Shown here: in pieces, positions 28,601 through 36,864 of the stretch
How the letters are laid out: each line of letters begins with the position of its first letter
Position numbering within the stretch: the first letter of the stretch is position 1
Assembly: GCA_031425155.1 (NCBI GenBank)
Contig: JANPIV010000068.1
Span: 59,909 to 123,908 of the forward strand
Length of the DNA stretch: 64,000 nucleotides
Direction of reading: 5' to 3'
Origin: M3007 sp031425155
GTDB taxonomy: Bacteria; Bacteroidota; Bacteroidia; Chitinophagales; Saprospiraceae
Program-made: the position numbers and the translations under genes
The notes under the pieces: generated by a model
What the model was told of the DNA's origin: nothing
What the model saw: the letters and a program-made list of their open reading frames with translations, nothing else
Databases searched by the model: none

Positions 28601-29438
28601 AATGCTCACGCTGCCTGTTTGCGTCATCCAGAAATAGCAGGTAGTTTTTCCCGGAGGAAAATAAGATTTGCAACTCTTCGTATACTGAGCGATGCGATAC
28701 CACCTTGTTGATGCACAAACAGCTCCAATCAAGATTTTGAGCCAGAAATTGACGAATTGCCTCTATACAAAGTCTAGATTTGCCGATACCTGCGCGGCCT
28801 GCTACGAAAGTGAGGGGATGATTTCCAAAACTGCTTTTTAGTGATATAAGGTCTGCTTCACGAGCAAAAAAATGGTGTTGTAATCCGGGCTGAAACCCAA
28901 CTGCGGCATAACTGGTGACAAACTGTTTTAAAGAGAGTACCTGACCACTTGATAAGGGCAGGCCGAGATAGGCTTGCGATAGATAACGGTAGCGATTAGA
29001 AAGATAATGTGCCCACTCATCTAAACCCAACAGATCTAATTTAACTTTGTGTGACTTGATTAGGTCATATAAGGGCTGCGCTTCTTCTAACGTAAGTCTT
29101 GAGTTAAAGGCTAAAATGATCCGCTCTATTTTGGTCGGAGGAAATTTGGCCAACCCTTTTTGGACATCCTCTTTGAGTTTTTTTATCAAGCCTTTTTTAT
29201 CTTTCTGGGCGGCCTGTGTGGTGTATTCTACCAATAAATACTTCCCATTCCTCAGCAAAAAACCGGAATCAGGGGTACCTTTTCGTGTTTTTCTTTTCCC
29301 TACTTGACTTCCAATGCGAGCCACATAGGCATAATCTTGAACTTCTTCCTGCAAAATCACGTCGCACATCTCTTGGAAAGCAGAAGCATCCATTTTGCCA
29401 AGACTTTCTTCGACTAGGGAAACTTTATATTCTATCAT
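25659..29438 (-). CDS. STAND-like NTPase with nuclease-like N-terminus, candidate defence protein
   Basis: 1259 residues from ATG 29438; an in-frame start 45 bases upstream is unlikely because the -7 element lies inside that stretch. Residues about 1-165 resemble a PD-(D/E)XK nuclease fold: Asp57 in GTPDSGF and Glu71 in LLVEYTTQ, with the usual Lys replaced. The P-loop is GRAGIGKS (214-221) and Walker B is YLLFLDD (266-272), followed by a VATVRDYAL sensor-like strand. Everything after about residue 450 is helical with no named domain, as in the sensor parts of STAND proteins (for example Avs). It stands alone, opposite in direction to the flanking genes, and is far more AT-rich than them, pointing to horizontal transfer. 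An antiphage role is inferred from architecture only. Confidence 0.75.
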   Translation of the reverse strand: MIEYKVSLVEESLGKMDASAFQEMCDVILQEEVQDYAYVARIGSQVGKRKTRKGTPDSGFLLRNGKYLLVEYTTQAAQKDKKGLIKKLKEDVQKGLAKFPPTKIERIILAFNSRLTLEEAQPLYDLIKSHKVKLDLLGLDEWAHYLSNRYRYLSQAYLGLPLSSGQVLSLKQFVTSYAAVGFQPGLQHHFFAREADLISLKSSFGNHPLTFVAGRAGIGKSRLCIEAIRQFLAQNLDWSCLCINKVVSHRSVYEELQILFSSGKNYLLFLDDANRQREHLAEVLELLAYGHSGQLRIVATVRDYALGDLQENFSDFAPHVLSIAPLNTEVLTEILKGPDFKISNQKYQNRILKIAQGNTRIVVMLAELALAKQDIEALNDVSQVYDKHFERIKGDCDILSHPTALKVLGLLAFFYSVDTANIERFQHLLHCFSIEEKDFRKYAEALDDLELLEISSDRQAYRFADQTLANYLFYKTFIKEKLLSFEVLLREYFLPNVRRISDHIISASNDFGNETVQMSIHPTLQELWRDWRGDEQLAQRLLDTFWFYMQEECLAHVAAVIDQMPEVENPVFITAYERNDQYENKEPLLDLLNPFLHYHFTNFRTSVELGFEYVARHPKAMPVWIHYLTDRIAFEWEDQRYGFHRQQAFLDCLLNGVNEGKPEYRAAWDASAAYLLKTAFQSTGSGINKNSISISTYPLPNQESIRAFRSQIWNFIYRDFVEYPESCLKILKSYPSYDTRTEKAIFKFDLPFFLKILEERLFTDNFEHCAYVHDALSKLKSLGVNSRAFSLLIKRFTNTKYHTFQVLDRNRFRNQERLGYEDILPWEECEKLKQAEVVNAFQFKNLSDFERFYDDYVFLVSNTNAHNANLSWSFDEILETHFSQNPILALQIVAHILGTANATRFQPQLLLNRIIEGDTIYVKSYFQLLQTNDFQLKDLWLLRFFQRLKFINVDKEYYVAMLDNFRKMGAVYDLNLAHLENYTAFNPHIFRDVLQILLDKYESKNIKFTLWFDFFEKYHHHFANAYLPLLKKTYFLQEQLEEHRDLDCKDWLTLVTRDAVFIVEYFRNKPARNRLKGSEEQHKLGAVWHLDNAEQLIEKAIIETSTFEHLSALFKHSINELFIGMPEDRKERAIIFLENMVEKYCNDISVTQALFHIIRRNFSEHYEQSFLRFISHNRTLDFFQKINWSEDMSRHIISSRGTMWGEREAQRWEKVLGFLDKFSKPTSIVRHKAYIKDRIEYARSRAAEERKRSFQDENF

Positions 29439-29467
29439 TGACAAAAAATATGTTTGATTTGAGGCTA

Positions 29468-29475
29468 CAAAGATA
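29468..29475 (-). promoter_or_regulatory. Putative -7 element of the STAND NTPase gene
   Basis: On the minus strand TATCTTTG matches TAnnTTTG, about 30 bases before ATG 29438. An ATTTG lies 23 bases further upstream, slightly more than the usual 19-21. Confidence 0.45.
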
Positions 29476-29566
29476 TACCTCAATCAACATATTGTTTGCA
29501 AATAGATACCCAAACTTCATGAATTCCTCGGTTTCTGTAGGAAGTTAAGAGTGAATATCTTAACCC

Positions 29567-29905
29567 TCACCGCTCCCAAATCGTCTCCTGCGGAAAATCC
29601 AGAAAAGTACCGTCACATAGCACCAGGCTGCCGCCCGCTATGCAATAACAATCGGCGGTACAGACGACCTCACATTGTTCGTTCAGTACGGGCTCGCCAT
29701 TATCGGCTATGCTGCCATCAACCAACCAATAGAGTGCGCCGCTGGGCCGGTTAATCCGCACGATTTTGGAGGCTCCGGGCGTTTGTTTGAATGCCTCGAA
29801 TTTGACTTCCAGGCATTCGGCGACTACTGGTACGAGTGGTGATTTCTCTTTTTTACAGGCAAAAAGACAGCACAGAAAAACTACGAGTACAGACAGGTTT
29901 TTCAT
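29567..29905 (-). CDS. Small cysteine-rich lipoprotein
   Basis: 112 residues. A lipoprotein signal (VVFLCCLFACKKEK) is followed by about 90 residues with five further cysteines, clustered in CEVVCTADCYC. The paired cysteines suggest disulfides after export. No family recognised. It lies upstream of and divergent from the gene at 30229, with a long palindrome between them. Confidence 0.6.
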   Translation of the reverse strand: MKNLSVLVVFLCCLFACKKEKSPLVPVVAECLEVKFEAFKQTPGASKIVRINRPSGALYWLVDGSIADNGEPVLNEQCEVVCTADCYCIAGGSLVLCDGTFLDFPQETIWER

Positions 29906-30037
29906 AAAAGATGTTTACTTTCAAGACGGCTGCGGTAGCCGTAATGGTTGGATAACACGATTTAACCCAACGAAATAAAGCGAACCTGCATACTTTTGCC
30001 CCGATTTTTAAGTTTCGGCCTTGACCGGCATAGTTGA

Positions 30038-30159
30038 GTTGTCATGTCGCAGAGAAACGGAAACATCTACACAAGCCAGGTTATTAGAGAGGCCTGGATC
30101 AAGAAATTCCGGGTTACTTGGCTTGTGTAGGTGTCTTCACTCCGTTGCGACATGACAAC
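30038..30159. repeat. Long imperfect palindrome, MITE/REP-like
   Basis: Two arms of about 44 bases begin with GTTGTCATGTCGCA on opposite strands and end in CTACACAAGCCA(G/A)GT, with a ~34-base centre. The whole 122 bases can form one hairpin. The GTCATGTCGC...ACATCTACAC pattern resembles dispersed palindromes that carry GTCATnnCGnAGnG words in many genomes. It sits in an otherwise empty gap (29906-30228). Confidence 0.75.
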
Positions 30160-30228
30160 CGAGAAGCGCATGATAGCCACACAAATTATTTTTACACGTT
30201 CCCAACCTAACTTTACACCACTCACAAT

Positions 30229-31539
30229 ATGATGCTCAAAACCGCCACATTCTTTTTTCCGCTAATCCTTATTGCCCAACTTTCCACCGCCCAGACCGAG
30301 TTGTCCTACTTGGAAAAACCGAAACTATCGGGCATTCATATTTATCAGGATTCGGTGAGTAAAATGTACACCATTGTGGCTGGCTCCACGGAGTTGGTGC
30401 CCAGTGTCACGCTTATTTATCAGTTGGATTCTAATGCCAACCTGATCGCGGCCAAACAAGTAGAACCTTCCGGCAAAAACATTACCACATCGGCATCTTC
30501 CAACCGGAACAGGACGATGGTCACGCGCTCTGTATTGAATACGTACGGACAATTGACGGCTAATTTAATCTGCTTTGATCGCCGATTAAAAGTACAGTGG
30601 TCCACTATTGTGGAAAGTAATTATATCACTTATGTGAATGCGACCCGCATCGGGACAATGGGCAATACTTTTCTAGTAGGGAACGCAATTACTGCACCAC
30701 CACTATCTAAAAATTATAGTTTTTTATGCAAAATAGACCCTTATGGCGAGAAGGTCTGGGAATTGACCGATTTTAATAATGGCCGGGGCGACACGCTGGC
30801 CTTTTGGCGATTAGCAGTGGATAATCTGGATAATACTTACACCATTGGCAGTATTGGTCGGAAAGGACTACTGACGAAAGTTAATGCGCAAGGCGATACC
30901 GCATGGCAGCGCAGCGTTTTCTATCGCGGCGAAACGCGGCTGTCTTCGATTACCGCCACCAATGGATTTATCTACGTGCTGGGTTCCGATGAGGGCTCTA
31001 CTTCGGAAGCGGGCAAGGTGTTTATCTCGAAAATAACGGCGGCGGGCCAGCCCGTGTGGACCACTTTGGTGAGTAGTGCGGCGAATCGCTTTTTGCCGGA
31101 TGATGCGGTGATCAAGATCACAAAAGAGGGTAGTCTGGTGCTGGCGCTGTCTTGTGTGGATGCCAATCGTCAGCGCACCTGGGCCACTATTGGTATAGAT
31201 TCGGCTGGCTCAGTTCTTAATGCGACTAATTATCAGAACATCTTGTACGAGTCATTTCCACGCGATTTATTTCTAGGTAAAAATGCCTCGTTTGCTGGCA
31301 TTGGTATTGTAGCCGCCTTAAAAGAACCAACTAAATATCCTTTCTTTTTTAAATCAACTTCTATAGATATTCTGGATGGAAAATGCTGTTTCGCGCCTTT
31401 TACTATTGATCAGAAAAGTGTAAGTCTGGAATTTAAGCCGGTCAGTATAGATTTTGTGAATAATGTAATTATCAATTTTAATGATTTTCCGGTGGAAACC
31501 AAAGACGATACGGGCGTGATGAAGCGATTGAAGGAGTAG
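30229..31539 (+). CDS. Exported propeller-like protein of unknown function
   Basis: 436 residues with a signal peptide (TATFFFPLILIAQLSTAQ). The body has repeated strands of the type FLCKIDPYGEKVWELTDF, LLTKVNAQGDTAWQRSVFY and FISKITAAGQPVWTTLV, a unit of about 55-60 residues as in SBBP/quinoprotein-like beta-propellers. The end carries no T9SS sorting domain that I can see. It converges on ogt with a 9-base gap. Function unknown. Confidence 0.65.
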   Translation: MMLKTATFFFPLILIAQLSTAQTELSYLEKPKLSGIHIYQDSVSKMYTIVAGSTELVPSVTLIYQLDSNANLIAAKQVEPSGKNITTSASSNRNRTMVTRSVLNTYGQLTANLICFDRRLKVQWSTIVESNYITYVNATRIGTMGNTFLVGNAITAPPLSKNYSFLCKIDPYGEKVWELTDFNNGRGDTLAFWRLAVDNLDNTYTIGSIGRKGLLTKVNAQGDTAWQRSVFYRGETRLSSITATNGFIYVLGSDEGSTSEAGKVFISKITAAGQPVWTTLVSSAANRFLPDDAVIKITKEGSLVLALSCVDANRQRTWATIGIDSAGSVLNATNYQNILYESFPRDLFLGKNASFAGIGIVAALKEPTKYPFFFKSTSIDILDGKCCFAPFTIDQKSVSLEFKPVSIDFVNNVIINFNDFPVETKDDTGVMKRLKE

Positions 31540-31548
31540 TAAATAATC

Positions 31549-32055
31549 TCAAAATAACTCTCCCGTCCGCTTAGGCCCGTGCTCCACCTCATGCCGCAGC
31601 AGCCAGGCTTTGCGCCACAGATCGCCACCATAGCCCACCAGTTGGCCACTGCTGCCAATCACGCGGTGACAGGGCACAAAGATGGTAACGGGGTTCCGGC
31701 CATTGGCCATACCAGCGGCCCGGATGCACTTTTCATCGCCGAGCCGCCGCGCCAGTTCGAGGTACGAGATGGTTTGGCCGTACGGAATGTTCGCGAGTTC
31801 TGCCCAGACTTTTTGCTGAAAAGCAGTGCCTTGAAGGGCCATCGGCAGATCGAAATGCTGGAGCGTACCCGCAAAATAAGCATCCAAATGATTGATCGTC
31901 AGGATAATAGGCTCCGATATATCAGGCGTAGGCGTTTGCCCGGTGCCGGGTCGTCGCTCCGTTTCCAGAAAAAGAATGGATAGCAGAAATTGGTCATTCG
32001 CCGTTATTTCCAGCGTACCAATCGGCGAAGCGTAGTGGGCAATGAAGAGCGACAT
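31549..32055 (-). CDS. ogt: Methylated-DNA--protein-cysteine methyltransferase
   Basis: 168 residues from ATG 32055. It transfers the methyl group of O6-methylguanine to its own cysteine in a one-shot repair reaction. The active site is PCHR with acceptor Cys129, followed by the VIGSSGQLVGYGGDLWRKAWLLRHE block. The DNA-binding helix region (TAFQQKVWAELANIPYGQTISY) precedes it. The longer in-frame start at 32127 would run through the hairpin repeat at 32067-32091, so the ATG at 32055 is preferred. Full length for Ogt/MGMT. Confidence 0.95.
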   Translation of the reverse strand: MSLFIAHYASPIGTLEITANDQFLLSILFLETERRPGTGQTPTPDISEPIILTINHLDAYFAGTLQHFDLPMALQGTAFQQKVWAELANIPYGQTISYLELARRLGDEKCIRAAGMANGRNPVTIFVPCHRVIGSSGQLVGYGGDLWRKAWLLRHEVEHGPKRTGELF

Positions 32056-32066
32056 GGCAAGGTGTT

Positions 32067-32091
32067 GTAGGGGCAACCCTTGCGGTTGCCC
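32067..32091. repeat. 25-bp dispersed hairpin repeat, copy 1
   Basis: GTAGGGGCAACCC then TTGCGGTTGCCC; GGCAACC pairs with GGTTGCC. A second copy at 44055-44079 has GGCGACC paired with GGTCGCC. Further GGTTGCCCG and GGTCGCCCG words follow at 32092-32125. Confidence 0.75.
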
Positions 32092-32137
32092 GCGCTTGTG
32101 GTCGCCCGTGTTTGCGGTTGCCCGCATATTACATTTT

Positions 32138-32611
32138 TTATGAAAAGGAACCCACCGCCGCCGTCCCCAGCCACATCACCGCATTCGCCGCCACACCCGC
32201 CGCCACATCATCCAGCATGACGCCCCAGCCGTTGGGCAGCCGTTCGAGCCGCCGGATACCCAGCGGTTTGAAAATATCAAAAAAGCGAAACAGGAAAAAA
32301 GCAGCGAATAAATGCCAGAAATCAATGGGAAAAGCCAGCATCGTGATCCAGGCACCCACGATCTCATCCAGCACAAACTGCGAGGGATCCTCGCCCCATT
32401 CGCGCTCCACGATGGCGGCAGCCCGCACGCCCACCAGCAGAGCCACCAGGCTGGCCGCCAGCAACCACGGCAAAAGCACACTGCCGCTCCAGCCCCAGAA
32501 AGGCAGCAGCAGCAGCAAACCTACGCCCGTCCCCCAGGTGCCCGGCGCAATCGGCAACCAGCCCGAACCGAAGCCCGTGCCGAGTATTTTTGACCAATGG
32601 TAATTATTCAT
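32138..32611 (-). CDS. pgpA: Phosphatidylglycerophosphatase A
   Basis: 157 residues. PgpA removes the phosphate from phosphatidylglycerol phosphate at the inner membrane, the last step of phosphatidylglycerol synthesis. Family motifs: GSGWLPIAPGTWGT near the start, VLDEIVGAW in the centre, and FRFFDIFKPLGIRRLERLPNGWGVMLDDVAAG near the end, with the acidic residues thought to bind Mg. Four hydrophobic stretches give membrane passes. It is transcribed toward ogt and ends 82 bases before it. Confidence 0.92.
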   Translation of the reverse strand: MNNYHWSKILGTGFGSGWLPIAPGTWGTGVGLLLLLPFWGWSGSVLLPWLLAASLVALLVGVRAAAIVEREWGEDPSQFVLDEIVGAWITMLAFPIDFWHLFAAFFLFRFFDIFKPLGIRRLERLPNGWGVMLDDVAAGVAANAVMWLGTAAVGSFS

Positions 32612-32689
32612 TATGCCCGCATTATAATCAGGCAGTAAGGTGGCAAATATTATTTACCAATACAACAGATATTTTAAAACACAAAAAGA

Positions 32690-32920
32690 GTTTTTCAACA
32701 CAAAAGGCACAAAAGAGTACAAAAGGACACAAAACAGTAATCTCTATACTTTTATGTTCTTCTATTTTCTTTTGTGCCTTTTGTGTTTAAAAAACGCCCT
32801 ACAGCGCAAAAGGACCAAACAGTAACCCCTATACTTTTGTGTTCTTTTGCTTCCTTTTGTAACTTTTGTGTTTAAAAAACGCCTTTGTGTTTAAACGCCT
32901 CCTTTTGTGTTAACCTAGAA
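32690..32920. repeat. Cluster of CACAAAAGG / CCTTTTGTGTTTAAAAAACGC repeats
   Basis: The gap 32612-32914 is filled with related words. CACAAAAGGCACAAAAG at about 32699-32716 is reverse-complementary to TTTTGTGCCTTTTGTG at about 32771-32786. TGTGTTTAAAAAACGC occurs at about 32782 and again near 32868, and shorter versions extend to 32915. The same words occur at 16256-16330. Confidence 0.65.
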
Positions 32921-35491
32921 ATCAAACTTAAACCGCGCCCGAATCCCCCACTTACTCACGCCCGGCAAATCGGTATAAGTCATCCGGCGCACATAGTCCA
33001 CCCGGAAAATACGGAAAATATTGGCAATGCCCACGCTCGCCTCGATGTAGGGCTGGCTTTCCAGCGTCTGCGTCACAGTACGGCCCTTATCATCCACCGG
33101 AAAACGCAGCAGCCCGTTCGTGTCGGTTGGTCTATTTTTTTTATCCAGTCCGCCGTACAAGCCCTTGAAACTGAGCACTTCCCGCCATTTCAGGCGACGC
33201 AGCAGCGGCACTTTATTGAAGAAAAAGCCATTGAAATTGTGCTGAATATTCAGGGCCACGTATTTATCGCTGGCAAATTCCAGGAAATTCATCAGGTTGT
33301 ATGCCTGCAATTGGTAGGAAAAAGTCTGGTTGGCGCGGTGAATTTCGAGTAGCGGATAAGGTACCTGACCAAACACGCGTCCCCCTTCCAGCGTCCAGTC
33401 GGAGTAGCCAAATGGCGCGATATAAAAGATTTTATTCACCTTCGCGGTCAGCGTTTGGTAGTCGAAGTCGCTGCCCAACAGCCCCTTTGCGCCAGCCCGG
33501 AAGCTGACCTGCATGATCGGGTACTTGTTCGGGATCGGAATACGGTAGGTTTTGCCCTGGTAAAACTTTTCGTTCGGGGCAAAACGCAGCGAAAAACCGA
33601 CATCGCTCAGATTGATTTCCGGCAAATACTGCACCGTTTCAGACCCCAGGGTCTTGTAATCGAATAAAATGGTGCCGCCCGGTGCCTTGCGCACCCGCTG
33701 GAATGAAAGTGTGTAACTCAGTCCCCGGCGCATTTCGCGGACATAGTCCAGCCGCGCGGAACAGTTATAGAGCATTTTATCGTTCACACCTCGCTTGAAC
33801 GACAGCAAAAAATTGTCTTCCTGCACAAATTGCAGGCTTTCGCCCGGTATTTGGACGTCGCTTTGCACGGCCAGCGTCATCTGGTTCATCGGGAAAATGC
33901 CCGGCTTTTTTTGCTGGAAGGCGTAGGTGACGCCGCCATAATATTTCCAGCGTTGATCCTTGAATCCGTAAGCGGCATAACCTTCCAGGAACAAATTCTT
34001 GATAAATTTCGTGTTGGTACGACCACCGACCCGCAGGCGCAGCCCTTCCACATCATTAAAACTATAAAAAGTGTTGACCGGCCCCACGTCGAAAATACCA
34101 AAGGATTTGTAACCCGCCAGCAGGAACACGGCGACATTCATACTGCGCTTAAAAGCTGGCACATTCTGGATGCTGTCCACCATGCGGTAGATGCCCAGTT
34201 CGCGTTTAGACAGCCCTTCGTGGCGGTGTTCCAGCCAGAATCCTGCGCCCCGTTGCGTCACTTTTTCGTCGGTGACAGTTATCGTTTTGGTGCGGAAAAG
34301 ACTGTCGGGCAGCGGTTGGTTGAGGATGTAATTGCGATACGACACCGACTTGTGACCCAGCACACTCTGGCGTTTTTCCGAACGCACCAACTGGAAATCC
34401 ATACTGATATCGTCCTTGGTCAGCATCAACCGGCGCGCGTCGCCCTCGCCGAAAAAGTCAAAATCCTGCTCCAGATGCAGGTCAGACACCCAGTTCAGGT
34501 TGACATCTTTGGAAAGACCCATCTGCACTTTGCGCACGGCATACGTGGAATCGAGGGCCACCAGCATATTGCCCACAAAGGCCAGATCGCTCTTGTTGCG
34601 CGGTGCAAAAAACACGTCGGCACATTGAATGCCTTGATAATCAACCGTATCTACAATATAAAAACGATACATCGTAGGCGCCAGCGCAGACAGCGGCCCG
34701 ACGAATTGCGTGGTCAGCAGGCTGATATTCTGGTCATAAATGTCCACATTCTGGTACAGGCTGTTCAGGTAGGCCGAAATACCATCTTCATCCAGATAGC
34801 CTTTCAGGCCCGTCTGCTGCTCGGCCGTGATGAACTCCTTTTCGGATTTCGGGTCCTTGCGGTAATAGACGTTCATCAGGCGTTCGCGCAGATACACCGG
34901 CAGGGCGACTTTCCCGTTCACCTGGTTGGTATCCACGTTTTCAAAGACAAACTGGAACTTGCGCAGCGTACGGCGTTTACGGAATTTGTCCGTCACGTTA
35001 TTGAGGTCAAATTGCAGTTTTTCGTAAGCCTCGTAGTTGTAATAATCCAGCCCTTCTTTCCGATTTTCCTCGCGGTGCGCGAACACCTGACCGATCAGAT
35101 CCACCGCCGGATTGTTCTTGCGCCGGTATTTATCGGGCCGGATTTCAATTTCCCTGAGGCTGACGCTCTCGTCCACCAGGCGAACCGTAATTTCATTGGA
35201 CTGACTTGCCTGCACGGTCACGTTTTGGGTAGTATAACCTACGTAACTCACGCGAAGTTGGCTGGCGGATTGGGTCGTTTCGAGCAGAAAATAGCCACTG
35301 AGATCGGTGCGGGCACCTACTTTGGCTTCCGGCAGTTGCACGGAGGCATAAGGCAAGGGTTCATTGGTGCGGGCATCCACTACTTTTCCATGAATGGAAG
35401 TTGTTTTTTGAGCGAAAAGGGCGGTGGCAGATATTAGGGCCAAAATTATAAGCAGCCCTTGGGGGAAAATCATTTTTGTAAAGTGTTGCAT
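32915..35491 (-). CDS. DUF5686 family outer-membrane beta-barrel protein
   Basis: 858 residues. Signal peptide (LLIILALISATALFAQ), then a carboxypeptidase-regulatory-like Ig domain (TTSIHGKVVDARTNEPLPYASVQL, about 29-110). The long rest matches the DUF5686 family of large Bacteroidota barrel proteins (LREIEIRPDKYRRKNNPAVDLIG...DYYNYEAYEKLQFDLNNV). It ends in Phe (FKFDF), the usual signal for insertion by the BAM machinery. No TonB-dependent plug is seen, so it is not SusC. Met7 (35473) is an equally good start. Function of the family is unknown. Confidence 0.85.
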   Translation of the reverse strand: MQHFTKMIFPQGLLIILALISATALFAQKTTSIHGKVVDARTNEPLPYASVQLPEAKVGARTDLSGYFLLETTQSASQLRVSYVGYTTQNVTVQASQSNEITVRLVDESVSLREIEIRPDKYRRKNNPAVDLIGQVFAHREENRKEGLDYYNYEAYEKLQFDLNNVTDKFRKRRTLRKFQFVFENVDTNQVNGKVALPVYLRERLMNVYYRKDPKSEKEFITAEQQTGLKGYLDEDGISAYLNSLYQNVDIYDQNISLLTTQFVGPLSALAPTMYRFYIVDTVDYQGIQCADVFFAPRNKSDLAFVGNMLVALDSTYAVRKVQMGLSKDVNLNWVSDLHLEQDFDFFGEGDARRLMLTKDDISMDFQLVRSEKRQSVLGHKSVSYRNYILNQPLPDSLFRTKTITVTDEKVTQRGAGFWLEHRHEGLSKRELGIYRMVDSIQNVPAFKRSMNVAVFLLAGYKSFGIFDVGPVNTFYSFNDVEGLRLRVGGRTNTKFIKNLFLEGYAAYGFKDQRWKYYGGVTYAFQQKKPGIFPMNQMTLAVQSDVQIPGESLQFVQEDNFLLSFKRGVNDKMLYNCSARLDYVREMRRGLSYTLSFQRVRKAPGGTILFDYKTLGSETVQYLPEINLSDVGFSLRFAPNEKFYQGKTYRIPIPNKYPIMQVSFRAGAKGLLGSDFDYQTLTAKVNKIFYIAPFGYSDWTLEGGRVFGQVPYPLLEIHRANQTFSYQLQAYNLMNFLEFASDKYVALNIQHNFNGFFFNKVPLLRRLKWREVLSFKGLYGGLDKKNRPTDTNGLLRFPVDDKGRTVTQTLESQPYIEASVGIANIFRIFRVDYVRRMTYTDLPGVSKWGIRARFKFDF

Positions 35492-35719
35492 AATTCGTCG
35501 TTTTCAAAAGGGTTTGGGTTGGGTAGAAAATAAGTTCGGTTAATACGGATTATCAGAAAAAATGTCACCTTAATCAAACAAAAAAAGCAGGTTTATTCCC
35601 TGGCCCGCCACGGCCTTTTCGACCATCTTTACTATTCCGGCGATGAACCTGTTAGACAGAAAGACGGACAGGGAAAAAAAATACTTTAATTTTAATTGAA
35701 TCACTTAAAATGTTTTTTA

Positions 35720-35751
35720 AATTACTCATAATCAATTGATTATGAGTAATT
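35720..35751. repeat. 32-bp perfect palindrome
   Basis: Each half is AATTACTCATAATCAA; the centre is AATT with no spacer. It lies in the gap 35492-35861 between the 5' end of the DUF5686 gene and the 3' end of the SDR gene. It has no T tract, so an operator or cruciform is more likely than a terminator. Confidence 0.75.
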
Positions 35752-35861
35752 GTATTTTGGTAAAAGCACATAAATAGAGCAGCTGCGTGGCTCGTCGAAA
35801 CGACACCTGCACTTCTTTTACGGTTTAAAACCAATAATGGATTTGGCTGACTTTTAATTTT

Positions 35862-36860
35862 CTACAGCCAGCCGTTTTGGCGGTACCAATGCACCGTATT
35901 CGCCATGCCCCGGTACAAATCAAATTCCGGTTGAAAATTCAGTTCTTCAAATAATGGCCCCGCTTCGCAATGCCAGTTTTCGGCGGCCAGTTCGGGTATT
36001 TTATCGCGGTTGAGCGGACTGGCTTTATTTTGCCAGCGGCCAATCGTTTCGGTTATACCGGCCACCTGTTTGACCAAAGGCAGGGGTAGCCGGATTTTTA
36101 AAGTCTTTTTATTGCCCAATGCCTGCCGCACCGCCGCACCCAAATCTTCGGTACGGTAAGTTTTGCCATCGGAAATAATGTACTTGCGCCGCACCGCCGT
36201 GGGAGATTCGAGTATCCGAAAAACCGCCCGCGCCACGTCGGCCCCATGTACAAAACTCAGTCGTTGTGGCTGTCGCCCGATGGTCACTTCCAGCCCTTTT
36301 TGCATCATTTTAATAAAACTCAGAATGTCGCGTTCCCAGGGGCCATACACGGCCGTCGGTTGCACCACCACCCAGGGAAAGTCGGCGGGCAGCGTGGACA
36401 AATAGTCTTCGGCGTTCCGTTTGCTCTCGCCATAAGGGGTTAGCGGTTGCGGCGTTTGGTCGTGGCGAATATGTGCAGCATCGGCAGGGGCGGCTCCCAA
36501 AGCGGCTAAACTGCTGACTAACAGAAACTTATCTGGCACCACCTTCGCCTGCGTCAGGGCCTGCACCAGTCGGCGGGTATTACCAGTGTTGCCTTCGTGG
36601 TAACCATCGCGGGTGAGGGCTTTGGTCACTCCGGCATTGTGGATCACCCAATCGAACTGTGCCGTGGTTTTCAGCATTTTCGTCATGGCCGCTTCATCAC
36701 CCAGCGGGAGGTCGAGCAGGTGCAGCCGCGGATCGCTCAGGCGCGAACGGTCGCTGCTGGCCCGCACGGCGGCAGTCACGTCGTCACCTCGTTCGAGGGC
36801 TTGCGCCACAAGGTATCCGCCGATGAAGCCGCTGGCCCCGGTGATGAGAACGCGTGCCAT
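35862..36860 (-). CDS. NAD(P)-dependent SDR, probable 3-ketosphinganine/3-oxoceramide reductase (CerR-like)
   Basis: 332 residues, extended SDR fold. The nucleotide-binding motif is ITGASGFIGG (residues 6-15) and the catalytic Tyr143/Lys147 are in YGESK, with Ser117 upstream in LLVSSLAA. It is the last gene of a three-gene minus-strand unit (5 bases after the acyltransferase gene) with serine palmitoyltransferase. In Caulobacter a NAD-dependent epimerase/dehydratase-type protein (CerR) performs the reduction step of ceramide synthesis; that assignment here rests on operon context. SDRs of this class also act on nucleotide sugars, which remains the alternative. Confidence 0.75.
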   Translation of the reverse strand: MARVLITGASGFIGGYLVAQALERGDDVTAAVRASSDRSRLSDPRLHLLDLPLGDEAAMTKMLKTTAQFDWVIHNAGVTKALTRDGYHEGNTGNTRRLVQALTQAKVVPDKFLLVSSLAALGAAPADAAHIRHDQTPQPLTPYGESKRNAEDYLSTLPADFPWVVVQPTAVYGPWERDILSFIKMMQKGLEVTIGRQPQRLSFVHGADVARAVFRILESPTAVRRKYIISDGKTYRTEDLGAAVRQALGNKKTLKIRLPLPLVKQVAGITETIGRWQNKASPLNRDKIPELAAENWHCEAGPLFEELNFQPEFDLYRGMANTVHWYRQNGWL

Positions 36861-36864
36861 GTGC

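Noticed and set aside
32915..35437. Long plus-strand frames opposite the DUF5686 gene
   Set aside because: Antisense shadows of a GC-rich gene with no domain pattern.
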